Made by a program: the position numbers and the translations under genes. Below are positions 18,337-27,363 of a DNA stretch of 64,000 nt, in pieces. The notes under the pieces were generated by a model. That model saw only the letters and a program-made list of their open reading frames with translations. It ran no database searches and was not told where the DNA came from. How positions within the stretch are numbered: the stretch's first letter is position 1; each line of letters opens with the position of its first letter. Source of the stretch: Buttiauxella ferragutiae (GTDB lineage Bacteria; Pseudomonadota; Gammaproteobacteria; Enterobacterales; Enterobacteriaceae); assembly GCF_001654915.1 (NCBI RefSeq), contig NZ_LXEQ01000051.1; one strand, given 5' to 3'.

Positions 18337-19247
18337 CGCTTCTCCTTCTCGTTTAAGCGTGAGACGCGGATAAAACAGGCAGCAATGCCCGCTACCATCA
18401 TAAACACCAGCACAGAGGCGGCCGACCCCATCCCCATATCCTGATAAGAGATAATTTGCTCGCGGGCATAACCGGAAATCGACATCGTGGCTTCACTATT
18501 GGAGGTGAGCACGAAGATTAGGTCGAAAATCCGCATCGCGTCCATGACGCGGAAAATCAGCGCCACAATCATCGCGGGCATAATCAGCGGCAAGGTAATG
18601 CGCTTGAAACGCTGCCACGCGCTGGCACCATCAACGCGCGCAGCCTCGTAAAGATCGTTAGGGATCAGTTGCAGTGCCGCCAGCAGCATCAGGGCCATAA
18701 ATGGTGTGGTTTTCCAGACATCGGCAATCACCACCGCCCACATCGACAGCGACGGTTCGGCAATCCATGCCAGATGTGCCTGATAACCAAATATTTTTTC
18801 CAGCAAATCGTTCACCACGCCGTACTGGTCGTGGAACATCCAGCCCCACATTTTGGCACTGACGATAGTCGGAATCGCCCATGGCACCAGAATTGCGGTG
18901 CGTACTAAGCCCTGGCCGCGAAACTTCTGGTTCATCAGCAGCGCCAGCAACATACCGAAGACCAACTCGATGCCAACGGAAACCACGGTAAACCACAGCG
19001 TGTTGCCGACCGCCTGCCACCACAGCGGGTCAACCAGCACCCCGCTGCTGTCGCCGTCATGGGTGGCGTAATAGTTCGCCAGCCCCACCATCTGGTACTC
19101 GGAAGGGTTATCGAGCATCGCATTGGTGAAACTGAAGAAGAAGGTGCGCACCAGCGGCCATCCGGCCGCCAGTGCAAGTAACAAGAGTGCGGGCGCCACC
19201 AGTATCCACACGATACGGCGACGCCGCTGTTGGTATGAACGGGCCAA
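18333..19247 (-). CDS. ABC sugar importer permease, MalF-type
   Basis: A 304-residue membrane protein with six helices and the EAA motif (YEAARVDGASAWQRFKRITLPLI). It is the partner of the following permease. The arrangement binding protein, MalF-type, MalG-type, ATPase, alpha-glucosidase is like the agl and thu systems of rhizobia for sucrose, maltose and trehalose. It begins right at the stop codon of the binding-protein gene. Confidence 0.92.
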   Translation of the reverse strand: MARSYQQRRRRIVWILVAPALLLLALAAGWPLVRTFFFSFTNAMLDNPSEYQMVGLANYYATHDGDSSGVLVDPLWWQAVGNTLWFTVVSVGIELVFGMLLALLMNQKFRGQGLVRTAILVPWAIPTIVSAKMWGWMFHDQYGVVNDLLEKIFGYQAHLAWIAEPSLSMWAVVIADVWKTTPFMALMLLAALQLIPNDLYEAARVDGASAWQRFKRITLPLIMPAMIVALIFRVMDAMRIFDLIFVLTSNSEATMSISGYAREQIISYQDMGMGSAASVLVFMMVAGIAACFIRVSRLNEKEKR

Positions 19248-20513
19248 TTAGTGCCAGTCCTTACCTTTCACGCGTTCAAGGCGTTTTTGCAGATCCGCCA
19301 CGGCCGTTTTGCCGTCGCTACTGCCATTGAGCACTTTGAAGGTGACGTTGAAGATTGCGTTAGAGACTCGCGGATACTGGCTTTTGGTGGCGGTTGCTGG
19401 ACGCGGTACCGCGTTGGCGAAGATTTCTTTAAACAACGTCAGATGGGGTGCGGCTTCCAGCACTGCTTTGTCTTCATACAGGGCCGAACGCGTCGGTGAA
19501 AAACCGAGATACTTCAACTGCATTTTCTGCGAATCAGCATCGGTGAGGATTTTCAGCAGCGCAATCGCCGCATCTTTGTTTTTGGTATTCGCATTGATAG
19601 ACCACTGCCAGCCGCCCAGCGCATTAGCTGATTTGCCCTCAGGCCCCGCAGGCAGAGGTGCCACGCCAACTTTGCCTTTCAGCGGGCTATCCGCCCCTTG
19701 CGAGAGCAAATAGGCGTAAGGCCAGTTGCGCATAAACAACGCGTCACCATTCTGGAATACCGCTCGAGATTCTTCTTCTTTGTAACCCAACGCTCCTTTC
19801 GGCGTGATTTTACCCATCCAGCCCGCGACCATATCCAGCGCCGCTGCCGCTTTAGGATTGTTAATGGTCACGTTCCCTTTTTCGTCGATAAACGTGCCGC
19901 CGCCGTAAGAATCAATCCACTCCAGCGCGTTACAGGTCAGCCCTTCATACGACTTGCCCTGGAAGATCATCCCCCAGAAATTTTTGTGCCCGGCTTTGCG
20001 CTCTTCTTCCTGAATTTTGGTGGCGATACGCGTCAGATCTTCCCAGGTTTTCGGCGGCTGCTCGTTGTATTTTTCCAGCAGATCTTTGCGGTAATAGAGC
20101 ACGCCAGTGTCGAGATACGCCGGAACCGCTTTCACCTTGCCGTTTACCGTATCGTTCGCCCAGGGGCCGGGGAAGAAATCCCCTTTCATGTCGCCAACCG
20201 CATCGGTTAAATCGAGCGTTTGCTTATCGAGCAGACCCACCCAGATGGTATCTGACTGGAATAAATCGACCGCTTTCTCATCTTTAGCGGCGAACAACTG
20301 TTGCAACAAAGCCAGCTTTTCGTCAGACGCCGCAGGGAACTCGATAAATTCCAGCTTGTTGCTGGTCTGCTGCTCGAATCGGTCTTTGACGTAGTTGCAG
20401 TATTCCTTACCGCCAGGCGAGATCGGGCATTCCATGCGCAGGGTATCAGCAAACGCAGCGTTAGAAACGCCCGCAAGCGCTAAGGTAATCAGACTTAACG
20501 TCAGCTTTTTCAT
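19248..20513 (-). CDS. ABC alpha-glucoside-binding protein, periplasmic
   Basis: A 421-residue extracytoplasmic binding protein of the MalE-like group with a Sec signal peptide (MKKLTLSLITLALAGVSNAAFA). The start at 20513 is chosen for the GAGGAAGCC site; an in-frame start eight codons upstream lacks one. The mature part includes PAYLDTGVLYYRKDLLEKY and LGGWQWSINANTKNKDAA, typical of ThuE/AglE-type proteins. A 178-base gap separates it from the upstream dehydrogenase gene, so an internal promoter is possible. The gap has an imperfect dyad (TTAGC-TG-GCTAA near 20600). The ligand is inferred, from the adjacent GH13 genes, to be a di- or trisaccharide with alpha-glucosyl bonds. Confidence 0.9.
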   Translation of the reverse strand: MKKLTLSLITLALAGVSNAAFADTLRMECPISPGGKEYCNYVKDRFEQQTSNKLEFIEFPAASDEKLALLQQLFAAKDEKAVDLFQSDTIWVGLLDKQTLDLTDAVGDMKGDFFPGPWANDTVNGKVKAVPAYLDTGVLYYRKDLLEKYNEQPPKTWEDLTRIATKIQEEERKAGHKNFWGMIFQGKSYEGLTCNALEWIDSYGGGTFIDEKGNVTINNPKAAAALDMVAGWMGKITPKGALGYKEEESRAVFQNGDALFMRNWPYAYLLSQGADSPLKGKVGVAPLPAGPEGKSANALGGWQWSINANTKNKDAAIALLKILTDADSQKMQLKYLGFSPTRSALYEDKAVLEAAPHLTLFKEIFANAVPRPATATKSQYPRVSNAIFNVTFKVLNGSSDGKTAVADLQKRLERVKGKDWH

Positions 20514-20691
20514 GGCTTCCTCATTTGTTTTGACCAAACTGGAGGGAAAACAGCTACACCATTAAAAAAGCTAGTTAACAACCGCCTACATCAGCAACTT
20601 AGCTGGCTAATCTTTGTACGAAACCTCGACCTGGTGCACGTATCGCTATTTTTTATTTCACTTTTGCGCGCGACACGCTACGCGATGTTGG

Positions 20692-21807
20692 TCACCATTC
20701 CAGCCATTCGCCACCGCGATGGCTGCTTTCCCGTACTGTTTCGATAAACTTCATGCCAGCCAGTCCTTCGGCGATGCCAGGAAGCAACGGCGCTTTGCCA
20801 CCACGAATTTTAATCGCGGCTTCACGGTAGATTTGCGCGAATCCTTCCAGATAACCTTCGGGATGGCCTGCGGGTGTGCGGCACTGGTGGCGCACAGAAT
20901 CGTGGTTGTTGACACCATTGCGCGTGACAACGTAACTATTGCCATGATGCGGATGTATTTCAAGGATTTCAGGTTGTTGCTGACGGAAGCTGATGGTCGC
21001 CCTGCTGCCAACGATGCGCAGACGCAGGTCGTTTTCAAAACCGGGTGCCACCTGGCTTGCCCACAAACGCCCTCTTGCACCATTGGCATAACGCATTTCG
21101 GCGTACACTTCATCGTCCAGCACCCGCCCTTCAATGCGCGTTAGCAGTTCGCCACGCACTAATTCTGGCTCCATGCCGCAGACGAACGCCGCCAGTTGCC
21201 AGGCGTGGGTACCAATATCGCCAATCGCCCCAGCGCCAGCCATTGCAGGATTACCGCGCCAGCTCGCCTGCTTGTTATCTGTCAGTTCTAACCGGTCGTT
21301 CAGCCAGTCCTGCAAATACTCAACTTCAATGGCGCGAATATCGCCAATTTCGCTATTGGCAATACGAGCGCGCGCTTCCCGGACCATCGGCAACGCGCTG
21401 TAGTTATGGGTGAGAATAAAGTGGCACCCGCTGGTTTCGATAACCTGCGCCAACGCCTGCGCTTCCGCCAGCGTCACACCAAGCGGTTTATCGCAAATCA
21501 CGTGAATACCGTGCTCTAAAAAGACTTTTGCCACCGGAACATGCAGATGATTAGGGGTGACAATCGCCACCACTTCGATACCGTCGGCACGAGCGGCTTC
21601 TTGTTGCGCCATCTCCTGCCAGTTGGCGTAGCACCGCCCGGCATCAACATACAGCGCTTCACCGCTGCGTTTTGCCACTTCTGGCGAGGATGAAAATGCA
21701 CCGGCGACTAATTCAAACTGGTCATCAAGCCTTGCCGCAATACGATGCACGCCACCAATAAATGAACCTTCACCGCCACCGACCATCCCTAAACGTAGCC
21801 GTTTCAT
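20692..21807 (-). CDS. Gfo/Idh/MocA oxidoreductase (ThuB-like)
   Basis: A 371-residue NAD(P)-dependent dehydrogenase. The N-terminal Rossmann fold shows MVGGGEGSFIGGVHR and the family EKP-type lysine in HVICDKPLGVT (K about 103). The C-terminal substrate domain includes AGAGAIGDIGTHAWQLAAF, whose D-x-x-x-H supplies the usual catalytic histidine. The glycine-rich GGEGSFIG form is what I associate with sugar 3-dehydrogenases such as ThuB. It is encoded two bases after a TIM-barrel isomerase and with a second dehydrogenase, suggesting oxidation, rearrangement and reduction of a sugar or glycoside. Substrate not known. Confidence 0.88.
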   Translation of the reverse strand: MKRLRLGMVGGGEGSFIGGVHRIAARLDDQFELVAGAFSSSPEVAKRSGEALYVDAGRCYANWQEMAQQEAARADGIEVVAIVTPNHLHVPVAKVFLEHGIHVICDKPLGVTLAEAQALAQVIETSGCHFILTHNYSALPMVREARARIANSEIGDIRAIEVEYLQDWLNDRLELTDNKQASWRGNPAMAGAGAIGDIGTHAWQLAAFVCGMEPELVRGELLTRIEGRVLDDEVYAEMRYANGARGRLWASQVAPGFENDLRLRIVGSRATISFRQQQPEILEIHPHHGNSYVVTRNGVNNHDSVRHQCRTPAGHPEGYLEGFAQIYREAAIKIRGGKAPLLPGIAEGLAGMKFIETVRESSHRGGEWLEW

Positions 21808-21809
21808 GG

Positions 21810-22868
21810 TTAACCCTCCAGCCCGAGCATACGACGCACCGCAGACACATCGCTTTCGTGATGCGCAAAGTCGTCAAAGGCATAATCGGCAACCGGAATA
21901 ATATGATCGGCGATAAATTTGGCCCCTTCGCGCGCCCCCGCATCGCCTGATTTCAGGCAACACTCCCATTCAAGCGTAGCCCATCCGTCATAGTCGTATT
22001 GCGCAAGTTTGCTGAAAATTGCCTTGAAATTAACCTGCCCGTCCCCCAGCGAACGAAAGCGCCCTGGGCGCTCAATCCACGGCTGATATCCGGCATAAAC
22101 ACCGCTTTTTGCCGACGTTTGAAACTCGGCGTCTTTAACGTGGAAGGCTTTGATTCGCGCGTGGTAATGGTCAATAAAACCGAGGTAATCGAGGTGTTGC
22201 AGCAGCATATGGCTTGGGTCGTAAAGAATATTGCAACGCGGGTGGTTATCGACCAGCGCCAGAAAACGCTCAAAGGTGACGCCATCATGCAGATCTTCAC
22301 CGGGATGTAGCTCAAAACACAGATCCACGCCCGCTTCGTCAAAACTGTCCAGTATCGGTTTCCAGCGGAAAGCCAGTTCACGAAACGCTTCATCAAGCAG
22401 TTGTTCGTTGCGCGGCGGCCACGGGTAAAAATAGGGCCACGCCAGCGCGCCAGAAAAAGTCGCGTGGGCATTTAGCCCTAAATTTTGTGAAGCGCGAGCC
22501 GCTTGTTTCAGGCTGTTGACTGCCCATTGTTGACGGGCACTAGCATCGTGCGCCAGTTCAGGCGGCGCGAAGCCTGCAAATGCCGCATCGTACGCCGGAT
22601 GCACGGCCACCAATTGCCCTTGCAAATGGGTCGATAACTCGCTGATTTCCAGCCCAACATTTGCCAGCATTGCGCGAATTTCTGCACAGTATTCCGGGCT
22701 TTTCGCCGCTTTGGCGAGATCAAAAATATGCGGTAAGTGTGTTGGGATTTGTAGCGCTTTGTAACCTAACCCCGCCGCCCACTCGGCAAGGGATTCCAGT
22801 GAATTAAATGGTGGCTTATCCGTAATAAACTGCGAGAGAAAAATGGACGGCCCTTTCAGGGTTTTCAT
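21810..22868 (-). CDS. Sugar phosphate isomerase/epimerase-type TIM-barrel protein
   Basis: A 352-residue protein of the xylose-isomerase-like TIM-barrel superfamily. Candidate metal ligands are the Glu in DLCFELHPGED, the Asp in NILYDPSHM, the His in KAFHVKDAE and the Glu in ATLEWE. It sits between two Gfo/Idh/MocA dehydrogenases, with a 1-base overlap to the upstream one (TAATG) and a 2-base gap to the downstream one. In E. coli ycjQRS a comparable trio converts glucosides to gulosides through 3-keto intermediates. This protein is considerably longer than YcjR and may do another 3-keto-sugar step such as epimerisation or 3-keto-glycoside cleavage. Confidence 0.85.
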   Translation of the reverse strand: MKTLKGPSIFLSQFITDKPPFNSLESLAEWAAGLGYKALQIPTHLPHIFDLAKAAKSPEYCAEIRAMLANVGLEISELSTHLQGQLVAVHPAYDAAFAGFAPPELAHDASARQQWAVNSLKQAARASQNLGLNAHATFSGALAWPYFYPWPPRNEQLLDEAFRELAFRWKPILDSFDEAGVDLCFELHPGEDLHDGVTFERFLALVDNHPRCNILYDPSHMLLQHLDYLGFIDHYHARIKAFHVKDAEFQTSAKSGVYAGYQPWIERPGRFRSLGDGQVNFKAIFSKLAQYDYDGWATLEWECCLKSGDAGAREGAKFIADHIIPVADYAFDDFAHHESDVSAVRRMLGLEG

Positions 22869-23956
22869 TACAACATCTCCTTAATTAACACCGTGCGTTG
22901 TTCACGAACCGCAAGATCCGCCGCCAGCACCACAGCGAGGCTTTCAATCGCCTGCTGCTGATGCAGTGACAAATCGCTATCATCAAAAATGGCACGGGCA
23001 AAAAACTGTTGTTCCCGTTGGCACAAGGCAAAATGGTCCGGTTCATCGCTTGCTGTCACCCATTCATCCTGGTGAGCAAACTCACCCTGCGCGTTTAATT
23101 CGGCGTGATGAATGCGTAACGATTCGGTACGTGTGTGCGCCTCAACATTTGCCGATTGCCCTTCGCCCCCGGCTTCGCGCGCCACGATCGACACCGAACC
23201 TTGCGGGCCAATTACATCTTTAATAAAGAAGGCTGTTTGGCTCATCATCGGCCCCCAACCCGCTTCGTACCAGCCAACTGAACCGTCTTCAAAACGCACC
23301 TGAAGCTGGCCGTAGTTGAACTGTTTTGGCGCGATTTCGTCGCTTAAACGCACGCCAATCGCACTCACCGACAGCGGACTGGATTGCGCCATCTGGCACA
23401 TCACGTCAAGGTAATGCACACCGCAATCGACGATAGGCGAAAGCGACTGCATCAGCATTTTGTGGGTGTGCCAGGCGCTGCCGCTACTTTGCTGATTGAG
23501 GTTCATGCGCATCGCCAGCGGTTTGCCCAGCCCGTGCGATAGCTGAATAAACCGCTGCCAGACAGGGTGATGGCGCAGAATGTACCCGACAACCAGTTTC
23601 TTGCCCGCAAGTTTCGCGGTAGCAACAACACGTTTCGCCCCGCTCACCGTGGTGGCGAGCGGTTTTTCCAGAAACACATGGCAACCTGCCGCCAGTGCCG
23701 TCAGCGCCAGCGCTTCATGGCTATCCGGCCAGGTAGCGATGCACACCGCATCAGCCTGGGTTTCTTTGATTGCCTGCGGCAAATCATCGAACAGCGGAAT
23801 GTCGGCCGCCAGTTGTGCTTTGAGGCGAACTTTTGACGCTCCGCGAGCCACCAGCCCGCAGAGCGTAAACTCATCGACTTGCTGATACGCCAGGCTGTGG
23901 GCGGCTCCCATATTCCCGCAGCCCACAACCAACACGCGCAGCGGCTTATTTGCCAT
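22868..23956 (-). CDS. Gfo/Idh/MocA oxidoreductase
   Basis: A 362-residue NAD(P)-dependent dehydrogenase. Rossmann motif VVGCGNMGAAH near residues 10-20, the lysine in HVFLEKPLATT, and the catalytic-histidine region SPIVDCGVHYLDVM. I chose the ATG at 23956, about 9 bases from AGAGGG; a GTG three codons upstream is too close to that site. The start overlaps the end of the MFS carrier gene by 11 bases, implying coupled translation. It is clearly different from the ThuB-like dehydrogenase two genes downstream, so the two probably act on different intermediates of one route. Confidence 0.88.
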   Translation of the reverse strand: MANKPLRVLVVGCGNMGAAHSLAYQQVDEFTLCGLVARGASKVRLKAQLAADIPLFDDLPQAIKETQADAVCIATWPDSHEALALTALAAGCHVFLEKPLATTVSGAKRVVATAKLAGKKLVVGYILRHHPVWQRFIQLSHGLGKPLAMRMNLNQQSSGSAWHTHKMLMQSLSPIVDCGVHYLDVMCQMAQSSPLSVSAIGVRLSDEIAPKQFNYGQLQVRFEDGSVGWYEAGWGPMMSQTAFFIKDVIGPQGSVSIVAREAGGEGQSANVEAHTRTESLRIHHAELNAQGEFAHQDEWVTASDEPDHFALCQREQQFFARAIFDDSDLSLHQQQAIESLAVVLAADLAVREQRTVLIKEML

Positions 23957-25193
23957 GCTGCTCACCCTCTTTGTAATTGAAGCTGAAGAAGAAGATGGCG
24001 GCGATCACCACCGCTGCAATCGCTGGCATCCACCAGAATTGTTGCCATTGCAATAAGCCCTCCGCACCTTTCGCAGTCACTGAGCGGTTAAATACCGCGC
24101 CGCTGATTTGCGAACCAATCAACATGCCAAGACCGTAGGTGAACAGCACCAGCAGGCTTTGCGCTTGCCCTTTCACTTTGTTGCCCGCCACTTTGTCGGT
24201 GTAGATAAAGCCAATCACAAAGAAGAAGTCGTAACAGACCCCGTGCAGGATGATGCCGATGTAGATCATCCAGCGCGTTTCTTCGGTAATTCCGAGGGCG
24301 AACATCGCGTAGCGCAGGAACCACGATAACATGCCGATCAGCAGCATCATTTTGATGCCCAGACGACGGAAGAAGAACGGAATCAGCAGCATAAATAGCA
24401 GCTCAGACATCTGACCAAACGCCATCACCCCACTCACGTTTTCAAAACCAACCGCTGAAATAAACGGTGCGGCGTAGGCGTAATAAGCCGCCAGAGGAAT
24501 CGAGATCAGCGTGGCGCAGATGATAAACACCATGAAGTGGCGCTGTTTGAGCAACGCAAAAGCGTCGGCACACACCAGGTCACGCATTGAAAGCGGTTTG
24601 CCGCGATCCGGCGCGGGGGTATTCGGCAGCGTGAAGCTGTAGATCCCCAACACCACCGAAGCGATGGCTGCCAGCGTGAAGATGCCGGTGCTATCTGAAA
24701 GACCGCTGGTGCCAACAATCAGCCCTGCGACAATCCAGCCGATGGTGCCGAACGCACGCACAATCGGGAACCCTTTTTCGCTGTTTGCCAGGCTGTGGAA
24801 CGCCACGTTATTGCTCAACGCGATGGTCGGCATGTAGCAAAGCATGTAGGCGAAGACAACCCACAACAGGCCACTCTGCCCGCTTTCAAACATCCCTGGC
24901 AGCCACCACAACAACGCCGCGCCGACCAGGTGCAACACGCCGAGCACCTTTTGCGAGGCAAAGAAACGGTCGACCAACATGCCTAGCACAAACGGCGACA
25001 AAATCGAGGCGATTGGCCCAGTGGAATACGCATCACCAATTAATGCGCTCAGGCCGTATTTGCCCATCACCACGCCGAGGGTCACATACCAGGCACCCCA
25101 GACGAAAAACTCGAGAAACATCATTAACGACAGGCGTGGAATCACCCATTTATGAGTGACCACTTGTGCCCCAACGGCCGACTGAGAAGACAT
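23946..25193 (-). CDS. MFS carrier of the nucleoside:H+ symporter family (NupG/YegT-like)
   Basis: A 415-residue inner-membrane carrier with 12 predicted helices of the NHS family (NupG, XapB, YegT). The family region FLEFFVWGAWYVTLGVVM is at residues about 27-44. Despite the family name many members sit in sugar or glycoside operons. Here it heads a run of dehydrogenase, isomerase, dehydrogenase genes directly behind two LacI-type operators, so it probably imports the glycoside those enzymes use. The substrate is not a nucleoside by context; no nucleoside enzyme is nearby. Confidence 0.9.
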   Translation of the reverse strand: MSSQSAVGAQVVTHKWVIPRLSLMMFLEFFVWGAWYVTLGVVMGKYGLSALIGDAYSTGPIASILSPFVLGMLVDRFFASQKVLGVLHLVGAALLWWLPGMFESGQSGLLWVVFAYMLCYMPTIALSNNVAFHSLANSEKGFPIVRAFGTIGWIVAGLIVGTSGLSDSTGIFTLAAIASVVLGIYSFTLPNTPAPDRGKPLSMRDLVCADAFALLKQRHFMVFIICATLISIPLAAYYAYAAPFISAVGFENVSGVMAFGQMSELLFMLLIPFFFRRLGIKMMLLIGMLSWFLRYAMFALGITEETRWMIYIGIILHGVCYDFFFVIGFIYTDKVAGNKVKGQAQSLLVLFTYGLGMLIGSQISGAVFNRSVTAKGAEGLLQWQQFWWMPAIAAVVIAAIFFFSFNYKEGEQHGK

Positions 25194-25239
25194 AAATCCT
25201 CCGGTACAGAGTATTGATTTAAGGGTAAGAGGTTATTTT

Positions 25240-25253
25240 TGTAATCGATTACA
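25240..25253. promoter_or_regulatory. LacI-family operator 1
   Basis: TGTAATCGATTACA is a perfect 14-bp palindrome with the central CG step typical of LacI/GalR-family operators. It lies in the gap between the MFS carrier and the divergent lacI-type gene. Confidence 0.8.
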
Positions 25254-25270
25254 TTCGCACTTCAATAAAA

Positions 25271-25286
25271 ATGTAATCGATTTCAT
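25271..25286. promoter_or_regulatory. LacI-family operator 2
   Basis: ATGTAATCGATTTCAT repeats operator 1 with a single deviation from perfect symmetry. Its centre is 32 bp from that of operator 1, about three helical turns, so two repressor dimers would bind on the same DNA face and could cooperate. Confidence 0.78.
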
Positions 25287-25378
25287 TTAACTTGCCATCA
25301 TGCTGGTGAATTATTTGGTAGTATCAATTCAAATCTGGAATGCGGTTCACAATTCAACCGATCGGGCAAAGGATCAAC

Positions 25379-26350
25379 ATGTCGATAGATAAAGTGGCGC
25401 GAATGGCTGGGGTTTCTACCGCCACCGTATCCCGGGTGCTGAATGGCAACCCTGCGGTGAAACCCGATACGCGCGACAAAGTGCTGGCGGCAATTGAGGC
25501 TTGTGAATACCAACCTAACCTGCTGGCGCGCCAGTTGCGCACTTCACGCAGCCGCATGTTGCTGGTGCTGGTGTCCAACATCACCAACCCCTTCTGCGCC
25601 CGTGTGGTGCGTGGCATCGAAGAAGAAGCGGAAAAACACGGTTACCACATTCTGCTGTGTAATTCTGAATCGCGTCTAACCCGCGAATCGGCCTATTTGC
25701 GCCTGTTGAGCGGCAAAGTGGTCGATGGTGTGATCACTATGGATGCCGTCAGTTGTTTACCTGGATTAACGACGCTAATCGGTGACTCGCCGTGGGTACA
25801 ATGCGGCGAAGGCGACCCCGGTTATCGTGCCTCGTCGGTGACTATTGATAACTTTAAAGCGGCTGCCGCCGCCGTCGACCACCTGAACAGCGCGGGTTAC
25901 CAACGCATCGCTTTGATTAACGGCGATTTGCGTTATCTCTACTCCCAACAACGTGAAGCGGGTTATCGCGCATCCTGTGGCAAAAACTGGCAAGCGGTGG
26001 TGTATGCCGATGGCCTTGAATATCAGGCAGGCGTGCAGGCAATGGCCGAACTGTTCACCCTGCCAGAACCGCCGGATGCGGTATTCGCGATATCCGATGC
26101 ACTGGCCGGTGGTGCGCTGCATTACGCCCATGAGCAAGGCCTGCGTGTACCTGAAGATGTGGCGATTATGGGCTTTGATGGCGTACCGTTTGGCGCAGTG
26201 ACCTTCCCTCCTCTCACCACCATCGAACAACCGATGCACCAGCTCGGCGTACGCAGCGTGCAATTATTGCTCGAGCGTATTGATAACCCGGAAGTCGAAA
26301 CCGTGAATGAGATTCTGGACTGGAAACTGGTGGTGCGTGGGTCGGTGTGA
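25379..26350 (+). CDS. LacI/GalR-family transcriptional regulator
   Basis: A 323-residue repressor. The N-terminal HTH and hinge are clear: MSIDKVARMAGVSTATVSRVLN, shown here as VARMAGVSTATVSRVL (5-20), followed by the ligand domain with IMGFDGVPFGAVTFPPLTTI near the C-terminus. The start at 25379 has AAAGGATC ahead of it; an upstream ATG 13 codons earlier has none and would precede the canonical HTH start. It is transcribed away from the MFS-dehydrogenase operon, with twin operators in between, so it probably represses that operon and perhaps itself. The ligand is likely a sugar or glycoside of the cluster. Confidence 0.93.
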   Translation: MSIDKVARMAGVSTATVSRVLNGNPAVKPDTRDKVLAAIEACEYQPNLLARQLRTSRSRMLLVLVSNITNPFCARVVRGIEEEAEKHGYHILLCNSESRLTRESAYLRLLSGKVVDGVITMDAVSCLPGLTTLIGDSPWVQCGEGDPGYRASSVTIDNFKAAAAAVDHLNSAGYQRIALINGDLRYLYSQQREAGYRASCGKNWQAVVYADGLEYQAGVQAMAELFTLPEPPDAVFAISDALAGGALHYAHEQGLRVPEDVAIMGFDGVPFGAVTFPPLTTIEQPMHQLGVRSVQLLLERIDNPEVETVNEILDWKLVVRGSV

Positions 26351-26354
26351 CGTC

Positions 26355-26483
26355 TATACCCTTCATACTTCAAGTTGCATCTTTGTTGGCTACGCTTACT
26401 CGCCCGAATCACTTAGTTTACTAAGCTCATCGGGACTCGTTCTCTTGCCGCCGCGATGCAACTCAAATGATTTTGGGTCTATA
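26355..26483. repeat. ERIC element (about 129 bp)
   Basis: Begins TATACCCTTCATACTTCAAG and ends ATTTTGGGTCTATA, with the central ACTTAGTTTACTAAGCTCAT dyad. This is the layout of the enterobacterial repetitive intergenic consensus. It starts four bases after the lacI-type stop codon. Confidence 0.9.
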
Positions 26484-26490
26484 AGGTAGC

Positions 26491-26527
26491 TGAGCATTGA
26501 ACTTCATCATCTGAAGTTCAATGCTCA
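26491..26527. repeat. Perfect 16-bp inverted repeat with 5-nt loop
   Basis: Arms TGAGCATTGAACTTCA (26491-26506) and TGAAGTTCAATGCTCA (26512-26527). The stem is perfect and sits 8 bases after the ERIC element and 57 bases before the end of the CBS-protein gene. Neither side has a T-run, so it is not a textbook terminator. It may block read-through between the lacI-type gene and the converging CBS gene, or be the trace of a small inserted element. Confidence 0.8.
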
Positions 26528-26583
26528 TTCCTGACTATAGGGCCGGGTCAGTCCCATCATGGTCACCTAAAGTTTTTCTGTAA

Positions 26584-27363
26584 TCACACAATTGAGCGCT
26601 GTTCAATGGTTATGTTCGTTAACCAGAATTGCGCTTTAGATGAACGAGTACCATCTTCAGTTCCAAATACGTCCTCACAATATATATTTGTATCCATAGC
26701 CTTTTTGGCTGCGTAAAGCTTATCTTCTCTACGTATCGTCCCAAATGACTGGAAAATGACTTTCCATTTCGCATCACTGAGTAAATCAGCGAGGGTATAC
26801 GTTCTTATATCCGAGTTATTACTTTTATGTTTATCAATGATAAATTGATCGATTGCACTACGATGTAGTATATAAAGAACAACACCATTGCCATCAATAA
26901 TAGGCAACCTATTTCTTCCTGTTGTTTCCAATTTCTCTTCTAACACATTTTTCAGTAAATTAAGATTTGCGGCATCTCCAGGATCTTTTAATATTAAAGT
27001 TGTCACGTCAGTAGATGTCATATCAATAGCTACATCTTCCGCACTGATTTCACTTAGTTTTTGATCGCTGGTTAAGTGTCTGATGATCTGATTGGTTTGC
27101 TGAGTCGCAGCATCCATACTTTTTTGCGTATAATAAAATGCCAGCACAGTACCCATCCAGGTTGCCAAAAGAGGAAGAATTATATTAAGTATATCTTTAG
27201 TGTGAGCAAACCATTCCTTTTTATCAGGGTCATACAGGCCAACTTTAATAGCAGTGGCGCTTAAAACAGTAATTAAAGCCAACACAATACAGACAACGAT
27301 AACACTCAGTTTATTTCGGAGTTTAGCTGTAATAAATGATTCATTTTCAGTGTTAGTTTCCAT
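26584..27363 (-). CDS. Two-TM membrane protein with tandem CBS domains
   Basis: A 259-residue protein I cannot match to a named family. Two hydrophobic segments (about 18-40 and 58-80) anchor it with a short periplasmic loop. The rest is cytosolic and reads as a CBS pair: RLPIIDGNGVVLYILHRSAI (152-171) is a good CBS strand-helix, and CEDVFGTEDG...FWLTNITI (229-252) ends the second. CBS pairs bind adenine nucleotides, NAD or related ligands, so it may be a nucleotide-gated membrane effector or sensor. Start supported by AAGGTG. The gene is A/T-rich relative to the flanking sugar genes and is bracketed by two ERIC elements. It faces away from the TIR-like gene that starts 350 bp away. Confidence 0.75.
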   Translation of the reverse strand: METNTENESFITAKLRNKLSVIVVCIVLALITVLSATAIKVGLYDPDKKEWFAHTKDILNIILPLLATWMGTVLAFYYTQKSMDAATQQTNQIIRHLTSDQKLSEISAEDVAIDMTSTDVTTLILKDPGDAANLNLLKNVLEEKLETTGRNRLPIIDGNGVVLYILHRSAIDQFIIDKHKSNNSDIRTYTLADLLSDAKWKVIFQSFGTIRREDKLYAAKKAMDTNIYCEDVFGTEDGTRSSKAQFWLTNITIEQRSIV

